Source of the DNA: Undaria pinnatifida
Lineage: Eukaryota; Sar; Phaeophyceae; Laminariales; Alariaceae
Direction: 5' to 3'
Length of the DNA stretch: 64,000 nt
Assembly: GCA_012845835.1 (NCBI GenBank)
Contig: JABAKD010000002.1
Location: 14,653,129-14,717,128, forward strand
Positions 21,301-30,700 of this stretch are shown piece after piece; the stretch's first letter is position 1, and each line of letters starts with the position of its first letter. Below the pieces are notes generated by a model, which searched no databases, was not told where the DNA came from, and saw nothing but the letters and a program-made list of their open reading frames with translations. The position numbers and the translations under genes were made by a program.

Positions 21301-24080
21301 TAAAATAAGTTTTAATCGATATAGGCTTGTGAGGATTTCGATCGATAGCAGCTGCTGTGCTGCTGTTGAACGACTCAGAAACACCTCTCACTACTTTTTT
21401 TCGAGGGCATCATACCAATTCCTCTGGACCTATTGGGCAAATAAATAGGTACAACTATCTATCGACAAATTCACCCTCCTAGTACAAGTTACAATACGTA
21501 TTGATATTCCATTCATCCATATTCGATACACCAAATTGTGGACAGACCAACAGGCGTACTCAATACATGGTAGACTACAGCCGGTCGCCCCGGTGGCGTA
21601 TCAGGTTATCCTCGAGCCTGGTATAGGTCAGTTTCAATAGTTCGAGCCCCCCCGAGTGCATACTCGTATGAATTCGTGGGGGCTTTTTCTTGTGCACAAA
21701 TTGTCTTGCGGAAAGCGCGAGAGCGTGAGTTAGCAACACTCGACGAAAAATCGACGAGCAGTGGGAGTGCTGAACCCTATGCGCGATAAAATTTGAAGGC
21801 AAGAACCGGGGGGAAGAAGGGAGGACACCTGTGACCACGACTTGTCCAGAAGCTGGAAAGTAGAAGTGAGCAAAAAAAAAAAAGACTACTGTGCAGGGCT
21901 TTATACCTACTGGTCATAGCAATAGATATCGATCGACAATTTCACATACCTATTGGTCAATCAATAGGTATCGATCGACATTTTCACGTACCTATTGGCC
22001 ATAGTTATAGGTATCGATCGACAGATTGACATAACTATTGTCAGAACAATAGCCTATTGTGCCAATATATCAGAACCTATCGGTCGAAGAAATAGGTCTC
22101 GACAGACATATTTACACACCAATCTTAAGAGAATAGCCTATCGTACCAATTTCTGTGGACCTATTGGTCCAAGCAATGGATATCGATCGACAAATTCGCA
22201 TACTTATCGAAGGTGTCAATAGGTATCGATATGCAATGCCCCAACTTATTGATATTCAATAGGCATATGCAATAGGCTATTGTCCGGGGTGTGGCGCTCA
22301 TTGCTGTTATCTGTTGAGGGCAATATATGGTTGTTAGTAAGCCGGGACATGGCGATTTGACTGCTCCTATGTTCCGAATGGCTGTATCTTTGACGCTCTG
22401 GGTACCAACTGTATAGATTCATCCTGAGGCCGAGCGTTTCGTACGAATTGCGGCGCTGGCGAATTTTGCCCTACTCGAGTACCAGGTAGCAAGCATGCAA
22501 GAAAACCCGCGAAAATATTAGCGTGCTTATGTTTTTACCCAATAAGCGAATGAAAACGGGATTATCAGCAATTTGTTTCGGTGTCGCATACCAGGTAAGC
22601 GACAAAGAGGTGATTATAGTATTCCATGATTACTCGACCATCACGCGAGTCAAATGCGCACTGACTTGACTTCATTTCAGTCATTTTTCTACGGTTATTA
22701 TGCTCGAGTTGTGCTACTGCTGTAGACTAGTCTTTTAGTTCCATTTATAGTACATTATTAGTCGTTTTGCTTGAACACCTCATTTTTGTTTGCCATCGTG
22801 CTTATAAGCGGGGGCCCCTGAATCCTGGATACATATCGCTCTAATTTATCCGATAGAAACATGACGAAGCTCGGAATCGGATTCACGCAAGAAACGGCAG
22901 AATAAGCAGTCCACTGCTAGTCTATTAATAGTCTAGGTGTATGGATATCTTGGCATTACTTTACGTTCTACACGCGTAGACTATGTGTTGTATGGTAACG
23001 GTTTTTACTCTATCAAATATTAAATCGAACAAGTCGAAGTGCTGCCCTGCCCTACCCGGAGCATGGGTACCGGCATGCGGAGCCCTTGTACTTGTATATC
23101 ATTGGGACGCCTGTGTTCCCCCTTTTCGACTTGCGACGCACCCGGGAAATCAAGTATATGAAGTCAACCTCATCCCGAAGGGGAACCTTGTAGAAAATGT
23201 ATGACATGACATGTACGACCACTACAAGCAGTACCTGGTACATGGGTATGAAAAGCAACAGCATCATCAACCTGCAAGTTACGAGGTGGTCGAGTCGACC
23301 AGCCGAGTTTTAAATTCGCTCATAATAGAGCACCTCGTAGCCTTGTCTGTTCACTTGAAGCATACGTGTCGGTACGAAATCAAATTCAGTAGCAGATGCA
23401 CAGCCAACGGCGATTCTTCATTCTTCACGTTCCGATGGAGCGCCGACAAGGACGCTACTATTAACATTAACATTAATAATGAGTCGCCGACCTATCCTTG
23501 GCTAGTGAGGACACACAACCCGTAATACGCGCGATCGGAGTATCACACACAGCTTGCAAAGATGAGTTTCGACGAATTCGATATCACAGCTGGAGTGTAA
23601 TTTAATTTTTTATAATAATAATACTACTACCAGGTACTGTCTTCAGTCTTGTACTGCTATGTTCAGCTCAGTACTACCTGGTACCTTGGTATTGCATTGG
23701 TGTTGGAGGCACCGACTGACCGTTCCAGATAACTGCCGTCATTTCACTATGCAATGTATGTAGAGGGTGGCAACTACCGACCTTTCGAGATGACTATCGT
23801 CACGTTACTATGTAGAGTATGTAGAGGATGGTACTCACTGACCTTTCCAGATGACTGCAGGGGAATCCACGGATGCAAAGGTAGCCAAGCTGCCATCAGT
23901 AGATCCATCTGTCGAAGTACCGCCTATGCCGAGCAGAGACTTCGCCAAGTCACCGTGCTGATGGTGTGATACCAGCACCACCTCGCTGCACCAAGGGGAC
24001 CTTGACGCGATCCCGCCAGTTAGAACGATAAGTGGCTGCACGTCACCTCGCGTTCCGAATGCAATGACCACCACCTTCAT
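6309..24080 (-). CDS. Glycosyltransferase-FkbM methyltransferase fusion, 12 exons
   Basis: Hand-built model on the minus strand: exons 24080-23843, 17311-17187, 16759-15695, 15140-15029, 14391-14216, 13532-12491, 11976-11853, 11058-10941, 10096-9992, 8252-8157, 7300-7166, 6374-6309 (3402 bp, 1133 aa). All junctions are GT..AG and all phases agree. Residues 1 to about 610 are a GT1/GT28-fold enzyme of the sterol 3-beta-glucosyltransferase (UGT80/Atg26) type: [17 protein letters not shown] at the N-terminus, [10 protein letters not shown] (about 220), YVGFGSM (about 390) and HHGGSG (496-501) of the nucleotide-sugar site. Residues about 880-1133 are a Methyltransf_21 (FkbM) domain: DVGANVGL (918-925, SAM motif I), FEPLP (945), [11 protein letters not shown] (984-994) and [12 protein letters not shown] (1055-1066). 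A Thr-rich linker joins them inside one open exon, so this is not simply two neighbouring genes. Inference: it transfers a sugar to a lipid or sterol acceptor and O-methylates the product. The last exon is the least certain. The start is the ATG directly before the Rossmann beta-1 strand. Confidence 0.85.
7166..7300 (-). CDS. GT-FkbM gene exon 11
   Basis: Encodes [17 protein letters not shown] and a GGLL-like helix ending GFNVATR. This is the segment that follows the KIDVEG strand in FkbM proteins (WPxIxQxVxEVH, then GFxV). Acceptor gtcgaacag, donor GTAATA at 7165, phase 0. Confidence 0.9.
8157..8252 (-). CDS. GT-FkbM gene exon 10: [10 protein letters not shown] motif
   Basis: Encodes [13 protein letters not shown] then [13 protein letters not shown], the hallmark of the Methyltransf_21 family. 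Acceptor tttgatctccag, donor GTAAGT at 8156, phase 0. Confidence 0.94.
8832..8979. repeat. G-rich polypurine tract
   Basis: GGGGGGAAGGGGGGA-type units, almost pure purine on the plus strand, in intron 9 of the GT-FkbM gene (pyrimidine in the transcript). It could form a G-quadruplex or triplex. Confidence 0.9.
9183..9340. repeat. Polypyrimidine CTTTT/CCTTT tract
   Basis: Plus-strand pyrimidine tract, 200 bp after the purine tract in the same intron. Confidence 0.85.
9992..10096 (-). CDS. GT-FkbM gene exon 9
   Basis: 35 codons ending in GGFFEGAEQ, directly continued by exon 10. Acceptor cttcctattccgggcag, donor GTGATG at 9991, both phase 0. The second half resembles the FkbM segment before the conserved V-R-T-L/V-S strand; the first half is variable. 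Confidence 0.75.
10941..11058 (-). CDS. GT-FkbM gene exon 8
   Basis: Encodes [12 protein letters not shown] and [11 protein letters not shown], the characteristic middle block of this FkbM subgroup. The acceptor tctctcaaag supplies the base that completes the split Glu codon. Donor GTACGA at 10940, phase 0. Confidence 0.88.
11223..11298. repeat. TGGCCTATAG decamer repeat
   Basis: About seven head-to-tail decamers (TGGCCTATAG/TGGCCTACAG) in intron 7 of the GT-FkbM gene. Confidence 0.9.
11853..11976 (-). CDS. GT-FkbM gene exon 7: SAM-binding core
   Basis: The junction with exon 6 rebuilds DVGANVGL exactly, the glycine-rich SAM motif. [16 protein letters not shown] follows, with the acidic residue of beta-2 that binds the ribose. 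Acceptor gttgctgcag, donor GTGAGT at 11852, phase 2. Confidence 0.93.
12491..13532 (-). CDS. GT-FkbM gene exon 6: GT C-terminus, Thr-rich linker, FkbM start
   Basis: One open 1042-bp exon. It begins with [19 protein letters not shown], the C-terminal helix of the glycosyltransferase (family pattern AAxLGxxIRxExGxxxA). A Thr/Asn-rich tract follows (about 13090-13390, encoded by a trinucleotide repeat on the plus strand), then two related segments of about 50 residues (12924-13073 and 12712-12854), each ending in an SxDARR-type motif. The exon ends with the FkbM N-terminal helix and DGDTVWDVG. Donor GTGAGA at 12490, phase 1. The single frame across both enzymes is the main evidence for the fusion. 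A cryptic intron removing part of the Thr tract cannot be excluded. Confidence 0.85.
13090..13390. repeat. GGT/AGT/GTT trinucleotide repeat inside exon 6
   Basis: Encodes, on the minus strand, the Thr/Asn/Ala linker of the GT-FkbM protein. Likely to vary in length between individuals. Confidence 0.9.
14216..14391 (-). CDS. GT-FkbM gene exon 5
   Basis: The split codon with exon 4 restores VICP, followed by [11 protein letters not shown]. This matches the conserved segment after the HHGG motif in which Asp-Gln contacts the sugar. Acceptor gacgaag, phase 1; donor GTTGGT at 14215, phase 0. Confidence 0.88.
15029..15140 (-). CDS. GT-FkbM gene exon 4: nucleotide-sugar binding motif
   Basis: Encodes [15 protein letters not shown] and [18 protein letters not shown], the donor-sugar signature of the family. 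The acceptor lies in a pyrimidine-rich CTG/CTC tract directly upstream (15141-15262); the donor GTGAGT at 15028 is phase 1. Confidence 0.93.
15695..16759 (-). CDS. GT-FkbM gene exon 3: acceptor domain and start of C-domain
   Basis: A 355-codon uninterrupted exon. It carries [13 protein letters not shown] near its start, [24 protein letters not shown] and YVGFGSM, in the same order as in UGT80-type enzymes. Acceptor gcccctcgccag before 16759 and donor GTGAGC at 15694, both phase 0. About 45 residues after the VCGY motif look like a variable surface insertion. Confidence 0.9.
17187..17311 (-). CDS. GT-FkbM gene exon 2
   Basis: Encodes the helix and strand ending in the motif [19 protein letters not shown], typical of the sterol-glucosyltransferase N-domain, where the HIAE-type segment precedes the second half of the acceptor domain. 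Acceptor ctag before 17311 (phase 1), donor GTATGC at 17186 (phase 0). Confidence 0.82.
19918..22310. repeat. Array of 42-bp palindromic CCTATTG..CAATAGG + TATCGAT units
   Basis: Dozens of diverged units, e.g. 21947-22030. Each has an inverted repeat CCTATTG-N6-CAATAGG followed by TATCGAT and a spacer of about 15 bp, with a period of about 42 bp. The left edge carries CACACCCTGGACAATAG (about 19929) and the right edge its near-exact reverse complement CTATTGTCCGGGGTGTG (about 22276). Non-repeat DNA interrupts the array at about 20390-20640 and 21545-21890. It lies in intron 1 of the GT-FkbM gene. Confidence 0.85.
21578..21670 (+). repeat. SINE-like head GCCGGTCGCCCCGGTGG
   Basis: GCCGGTCGCCCCGGTGG, then ATCAGGTTATC and AGTTCGAGCCCCC: an order resembling tRNA D-arm and T-arm boxes. 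The head recurs at 19434-19450 and, with one change, at 34375-34391, there without a clear B box. Confidence 0.45.
23099..23199. repeat. Dispersed ~100-bp repeat, copy 1
   Basis: ATTGGGACGCCTGTGTTCC...CGACTTGCGACGC...CGAAGGGGAACCTTGTA. A second copy lies at 55793-55895. Both have a TACCAGGTA-type motif within about 50 bp. Confidence 0.7.
23484..23605 (+). repeat. Inverted-repeat module, plus-strand copy
   Basis: About 120 bp from GAGTCGCCGACC to GCTGGAGTGTA. It contains GCGATCGGAGTATC, CAGCTTGCAAAGATGAG and a short reading frame [12 protein letters not shown] that stops at once. An inverted copy lies at 26612-26735, and shorter cores occur at 25953-26010 and 36508-36560. Confidence 0.75.
23843..24080 (-). 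CDS. GT-FkbM gene exon 1: glycosyltransferase N-terminus
   Basis: Starts at ATG 24080 with the motif [17 protein letters not shown], the first beta-strand and glycine loop of GT28-like N-domains. It ends with donor GTCAGT at 23842 in phase 1. An ATG further upstream (24176) is in frame, but the residues before MKVVV look like untranslated sequence. Exon 2 then completes the split codon. I found no exon in the 6.5 kb between, although homologues often have more N-domain sequence here. Confidence 0.8.
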
Positions 24081-24359
24081 GCTCGCAACACAGGGCTCTC
24101 GGTGCAAGCTACAGCTATCTGCTGTCTGCCTGGCTGGCTTGCACGGCTCGGGCTCACGGCCGAGGTTACGCCGCATTCCTGCATTCCCTCCCCTTTTGAA
24201 CTACTTTTTTGGTGTTGAAACCTTTTTAAATCTCAAGCCGCGCAACGCCCAACGCGCAACAGCTATCTTTTCTGTAGAAGGTGTACGCCCAGAAGCGGGG
24301 CGCGCGAGTCATCGAGTACTGTGCACACTCAACATTAAGTTGTGCAAGAGAGTTGTGGC
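24081..24359. promoter_or_regulatory. Shared divergent promoter of GT-FkbM and GCP4 genes
   Basis: Only 279 bp separate the start codons of the two divergent genes, so both 5' UTRs and core promoters must lie here unless untranslated exons exist further away. A T-rich stretch with ttttgaactac and cctttttaaatc (about 24194-24232) sits in the middle. No clear TATA box was identified. Confidence 0.55.
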
Positions 24360-24788
24360 ATGTTGCATGAGGTGCTCCTCTCTCTTCTCGGCCACCCCGG
24401 ATCAATTATCCAGGAGGAAGAACCTACGGGTTCTGCAACAAGCGATGGTTTGAAATCAGGGAGTACTTTTCGTGTGCCAGACACCATAACCTTCCTCACG
24501 GCCACAGAGCGAGCAGCCATCAACAGAGTTGTAGGTATAGGGAGCATCTACCGCGACCTTCGCAAGTTCGTCACGCCAAGAGCACTTCTCTGGGAGGAGG
24601 GAGGCTGTTCTGCATCTGGCGTAGACGCGAGCTCTGGACGAGAAGGAGATGGCCTATACTTACGCGCGTTGAAGCTTGGAGTGGTGGAGGTTCTGGATGA
24701 GTATGCTGAGCGCGTGGCAGAGGTCGAGAGGGATGTCATGACCGATCCTACGCTGACGCTGGCCCGCGTGTACGCTGGGGTAAGGGAG
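24360..24788 (+). CDS. TUBGCP4: GCP4 exon 1
   Basis: Begins MLHEVLLSLLGHPGSI, the conserved GCP4 start (an in-frame Met lies six codons upstream at 24342). GLYLRALKLGVVEVLDEY and RVYAGVRE follow. Donor GTGAGA at 24789 was preferred over later GT sites because it lets exon 2 continue the family alignment without a gap. Phase 0. Confidence 0.93.
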
Positions 24789-27700
24789 GTGAGACGACGG
24801 TTGCCTTTTGCTGGGGTACAACAGTAGGGGTGGAAGATTTTCTTTACATGTCCATGGTGCCCATACATAGGCTATTGCTGCTAGGTGCTGATTAGAGGTT
24901 GGCCACGCTACAATCGATACTGGGTGCTGATGTGCTGATTGCAGCGTACCTGGTGCACCGGATTCTGGTACACGTATGAAATTCCACACGGCTACGTACT
25001 CGCCTGCTGTACCGCATACCGTAGCGTAAAGGGGGGTGCGACGATTATTGCCTGTTGCTGAGGAAGTCTACTGTATTAAAACTGATGGGGCGTTCTCTTC
25101 GCGTCTCCTTTCTCCATGCTGCCCATACATGGTGCCCGTACACATGTTGCTGCGTAGTGTTTGTGGTATATTATTTCATACATTTTTTTTTTTTTTTCAT
25201 CCTCCAGCGGATTGGGAAAATTAAAGCTTTACGTAGCTCACCACACTTCCACGTACAATATTTTCATACGCGTCGTGTGTCGATTTAACTCAGTTGCTTT
25301 CGCAGCCCAACGCTAGCTGGCGCACCCTTCGGGTCCCATTGTAGGTATAGCGTAAGCTGTCCCTGTCAGTGGTCTTCGTTACAACCCCGGCAGCGCAAGC
25401 TAGCTATTATTTCATGCAGCTTTAGGGTTAGACTAGAATGGAAGGCCAAAAGTTTGAAATTCCCGAAGATCCTAGCCAAACTTCGCCTGAACGGTCGCCT
25501 ATGGACCCAATTTGGTAGAATTATTTTTGGAAACTTTCCAGAAATCCGGAAAAAAACGATTCCTCGCGGCGATCTTGGCCAACATCGGCCTGAGAATTTC
25601 TCAAGCAGATCTTGGATTAGACGCGGCGCAATTTCGTGCTCTCCACACCCTTCTGTTAACTGCGTTCGATGAAATCAACGACAGCGTTGTGAACTCTGAA
25701 CGTGGCAAGCTCGTTAGGGGCTCCGACCCCCCCCTTGGTGTGCAGCGCTCACTCTACGGCCTGTGATTTGTGGCGGGCGCCGATCAGGCTTCTGTTAAAA
25801 TCACATTTGGCGGCTGGTGTGTAGAAAACTGAGACAAAAACTCTATCGTCTCCCAACGGGCAAATAACAACACTTCCCAGTATAGTGGAATAAAAATAGG
25901 ACATCTCCCAATAAAAAACCACCCATATAGTATATTACGAGTACCAACAACGCAGCTTGCAAAGATGAGTATTGACCTGAAATTCGTCGAACTCACGGCT
26001 GACATCCTTGAAAATTTGTTACTCCGGAGTATAAAATATTCAGCATTTTGAGAGGATGTGACGGAAGACCACAAGACAACACAAGCAACCTCTCACGCCC
26101 TAGGGCATGGATCGAGATGAACTCTTCAGCGCTGTCACCTATACTCATGTGGCCTTGTCCGGAACACAGAGGAGTGACCATGGGTTGTCTCTATCTCGAG
26201 ATCGAAGGTCAATCGCGTTTGGTGGGCAGTGTTGATCAAGGCTTGATGAAAAATATACAAATTGACCTGTTTGACCGCATGACCCAACAAAGAGCCAGAC
26301 AAAAACGTTTTAGTCATATTTTCCCCATAGCGACGTTACCCGGAATCTTTTACCAAATAACCCTCAAAAAAAGGGTGCAAACTTTTAGGCCAAACAATCG
26401 GCTTTCCATTGTCATAGGTCTAAGTAGAATCGACTCTCTGATAAGAAACCGCATTGAATATTGGTTTCACGCCAGATTTCCTATTTTACGATAAAAGGGT
26501 GCGTCCCACGCTAACCTCAATATGACCGTTGTTGAAAGTCTTATTTCAGCGTGATTTTTGGGCTTGATTTCTTGTGAGGCTTTTATGAGAGGGCCAGCAA
26601 TATTATAGAAATAAAAATACACTCCACCTGTGAGATCGAAGATTTTGTTGAAACTCATGTTTGCAAGCTGTGAGATACTCCGATCGCGCCTATTACTGGG
26701 TGTGTGTCCTCATCAAGGATATAGTTCGGCGACTCCCCTTGGAACTACAGTGTAGCTTGTACCAGGGTCAACAGGGTTATGTTAGTCAGTCTGTGCGCGG
26801 AAACGATAAAACCCGTTTTTGAGGGGGACAAAATCTGACAGATGTGGAAGGAAATGCATCAGTTTATCAAGAGTATGCTGTCAGTCGTATAACCGGTGAG
26901 GGGAGGGTGGAGTTTTTAAGGGCGTGGGGGGCTGGGTTTGAACAAGAGGGAGCGCGGGGGGGGGGGGGGGGGGGAGGAACGGACGGGGCAACTCAATCTG
27001 TGCGCGGAAACTATAAATCCTTTAAGGGGACAAATCTAACACTTATGGAAGGAATGCATCAGTTTATCATGTATATCCTGTAAGTCGTACAACCAGTGAG
27101 GAGAGGGTGGAGTATTCGAAGGGGTGGGGGGGTTGGGGGGGGGGTGAATTGGAGCTACGGCATGGATGGCTAGAAATACAATGAGGTGATATCAGCTGCC
27201 TGCTAGTGTTTATTACTCTGGCAGATCTTGATTTTAGGTGGGGCGTTTGAACAAGAGGGATCGGGGGGGGGGGGGGGGGGGGGACGGGCGGGACAACTCA
27301 ATATGTGCGCGGACACTATAAATCCTTCAAGGGGACAAATCTGACGGTTGTAGAAGGAATGCATCAGTTTATATCACCTGCCTGGTATTGGTTATTATTC
27401 TAGCAGATTTGATGTTATTAATAGCTGTGCTGTGGTATATAATGTGTTATAGCTTCCTGGTGTGTTAATGTTCATGGATCGCAAGATAGAACATTTCAAT
27501 CGACAGGTGGAACCATGCAGTTACCATGATTTTATCGTGCCGATGTCGGACTCTGAGGTCGCGAATTATTGTACAGAGATACATATTGCAAAATTCAACA
27601 AGCGAGGTGATGTGGTCATGCAATGTGACCACCATTGAGCACGAGGGGGAGAAGTGCAAATCGTCAGCGTTTTGAAATAAACGCTTGATGCACCCGCGCT

Positions 27701-30700
27701 CAATTACGTTATTTCGTTAGGCGTACATCGTTTGACAGAGGTTGGGAGGCGATAATGCAGACTGTATGTACGAATATATACCAGGTAACACTGGTATGAA
27801 ATACGACGGGTACTGCACATGATCTATCATAAGAAACAGAAATACTGACCCAGCCCGGTTTTTTTATTTGAGAGGGTACGTTCTACGCTGACTTTAACGG
27901 CTAAATTACGTACGAGTACTTGTATTACACTCCTGTAAGTTGTAAAGCCTTCCTTTCATTACCCTGTTTTCTTATTATCTGTAGGTGTCCTGTGCTGTGC
28001 TCGAATGTTGTACTGGTACCATATTTATGTGATGCCTGGTACGGTGGGGTACTCGGTTAAGAACCCCTCAGAACAGGCTATTGTATTACCGCTCTTATAT
28101 CCGTACCGCTTTTTGCTCAGATTGGGTATCACATAGGTTTTACTATAGGCGTCACAATCACACACATCTTGATGGAGACGTCAGAAGCCGTGACAAGCCG
28201 ATTTGACCGCTCTTAATTAAGTCTGTTTATCTTATTATGGACGCCCTTAAATCGGGTTCCCCACTATCTGTAGCAGAATATCACACCCTGTACTACTGCG
28301 ACAATAGCCCCTGCAATAGCAATGGAATATGATTCAACGGACGGATCTATTGTCGTCGGTAAAGGCTATCGATTAGCAAATTCCTCGATCTATTGCCGTC
28401 GGTAATGTCTATCGATAGGTTGACTCCCCAACGTTTTGGCTAGGCACGAGTGTGCTGAAGTACCTCGGTTGGGAGCTATTGTCACCGACAATGGCTATCG
28501 ATGGATAGCTTGCACAATCTATTGCGACCGGCAATGGTTTTCGATAGATACATTTCTTAAACAATTGTGTCTGGAAATGGCTATCGATGGTCACCGTTTA
28601 CAATATGTTGTGGTGGGCAATGTCTATCGGTGGATGCAGTTCCAAATCTACTGTGACCAGCAACGTCTACCGATATATAGCTTGCACAATATATTGTGTT
28701 CGGCAACGGCTATCGATAGATGCGTTTCTTAATCTGTTGGAACAGCAAAGGACTGTCGATGGTCACCGTTTACAATCTATTGTGGTGGGCGATGTCTATC
28801 GATGGACACCATCACCGACTTATTTCTACGTGTTTTTCTTCACCTCCTACGATGTGCTGATGTACTGCTGTGAATACCAGGTTCCGATACCCTTCAGGAA
28901 GCCGAGAGCTTCCACAAAGGGTTGTCATATAAATACGTCTTTACGTATACCCGTTAACCTCTTCATGATGGGGGTGCGTCGTCGGAACATCCGATAGCCG
29001 GCCAAAGCCCTCACACGCCCACAAAGCTGAGAGCTTCCACAAAGACCGGTAATACGCCTATTCACGCCCATTTGCGGCGCCAGCCGGCTGTGAGTAGATA
29101 GCACACCCTGGACAATAGTCACATCAATGGTCTATAGCGTCGACAATAGACTAGCAGCGCTGCCAATCGATGTGCATTGTCCGCAGCAATGCATTTTGGT
29201 GCTTGGGACAATGGGCGGTTGCCATCAAGGGATGTATTTTGTATTGCGTGCTTATTCCCTGTACAATACAAAGGGAAGAGAGCATTGCCGCTATGATAGC
29301 TATGATACACAGTAGCCCCGGAAAAGTGCGTATCGATGGACATCTGCTATCATTGTTATCATTGTTATCATTGTTATCATTGGTAACCGCAATAGTCTGG
29401 CAATGCTGTCCATCGATAGACATTGTCAGGGTACCATATATGTTCGGGAATGGACACAACACGCCTTTGCTGTAACATTGGAGTGGCATGGTTGTCCATA
29501 AATGGCTATTGTCCTGAACGATAGATATCGGGGAGGCAACCGCGATAGACGTTGTTTGCCACAATGGAGTCACATGGTTGTCAAAAAATGGTTATCGTCC
29601 TGAACGATAGACGACGGGAAAGCAAGCGCGATAGATATTGTTTGTCACAATGGAGTGCACTGGTTGTCAATAGATGGCCATTGTCCTGCACAATAGATAT
29701 CGGGGAAGCAACCGCGATAGACATTGTTTGAACGATGGACCAAACAAGGTTGTCTACTGATAGTATTTCGCGCCTACAATAGACATGAAGGTGTGTCCAT
29801 CAATAGCCATCGACACCCACGATAGACTATTGGGCGTATTTCCACAATATACTATTGTCTAAACCTATTGCGTATCGTGGAGTGGTGTGTATCAATGGCC
29901 ATTGTCGCCGATCGCCGATGTTTGCTAATGCCGCCAACAACAGAGATACCCAATGGTGTCTATCAATATCCATTGCCACCCACAACGTATTATTTGACCA
30001 CCCGGAGTAGACTGTTGGGGGTGTTTCCACAAGAGACTGTTGCCTTAACCTGTTGTATATCGTGGCAGTGGCATATCGATGGTCATTGTTGACGACCGCG
30101 GTTAGTTGTATTTTGCATGACATCATGTACGCTTGACGCTGAGAGGCAGTGTTTCGAATTGCCGGTGTATACATAATGATTCTACTATGGACGGTATTGT
30201 TACGGTAGCGTTGGTAATGTTTCTCGGTTGAAAGCCATCGACGCTAGGCAGCAGCCCATACTTGATTCAAAAACGAATGTCTTGGAAGCGGTACTTCAGA
30301 AGCACTCTCCCAGTCGGAAGAGCTCTGCCCTTCTGCATTGTTGTTGTTCATCTCCCAACAGTACACCGCCGTCTATACCTGAAACTATCGTTTCAACAAA
30401 GCACTATCGTTGCTTTTCCCCAAAAGCACGAAGTCCACCACCGCAAACAGCAGTGAATGGCTGTCAATGGACAGCTTGAACAATCAATTGCGGCCGACAA
30501 TGGCCATCGATAGACATGTCGCACACTCTATTGAGATCGACAATGGCCATCGATGGACATACCGCACATTCTATTGCGGACGGCAATGGTCATTGATGGA
30601 CACGGTTGACATATAATGTCGCCGACAACGTCTATCGATGGGCACCCTCCAAAGTCAACAATATATATCGATAGGCACGTCCATAATCTATTGTCGACAA

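Larger units (their letters stand above)
17312..23842 (-). other. Intron 1 of the GT-FkbM gene (6.5 kb)
   Basis: Holds the 42-bp palindromic array, the SINE-like heads at 19434 and 21578, the dispersed 100-bp repeat at 23099 and the inverted-repeat module at 23484. A short direct duplication with CATACATATCACACCATTT occurs at 17440-17515. No further glycosyltransferase exon was found. Confidence 0.6.
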
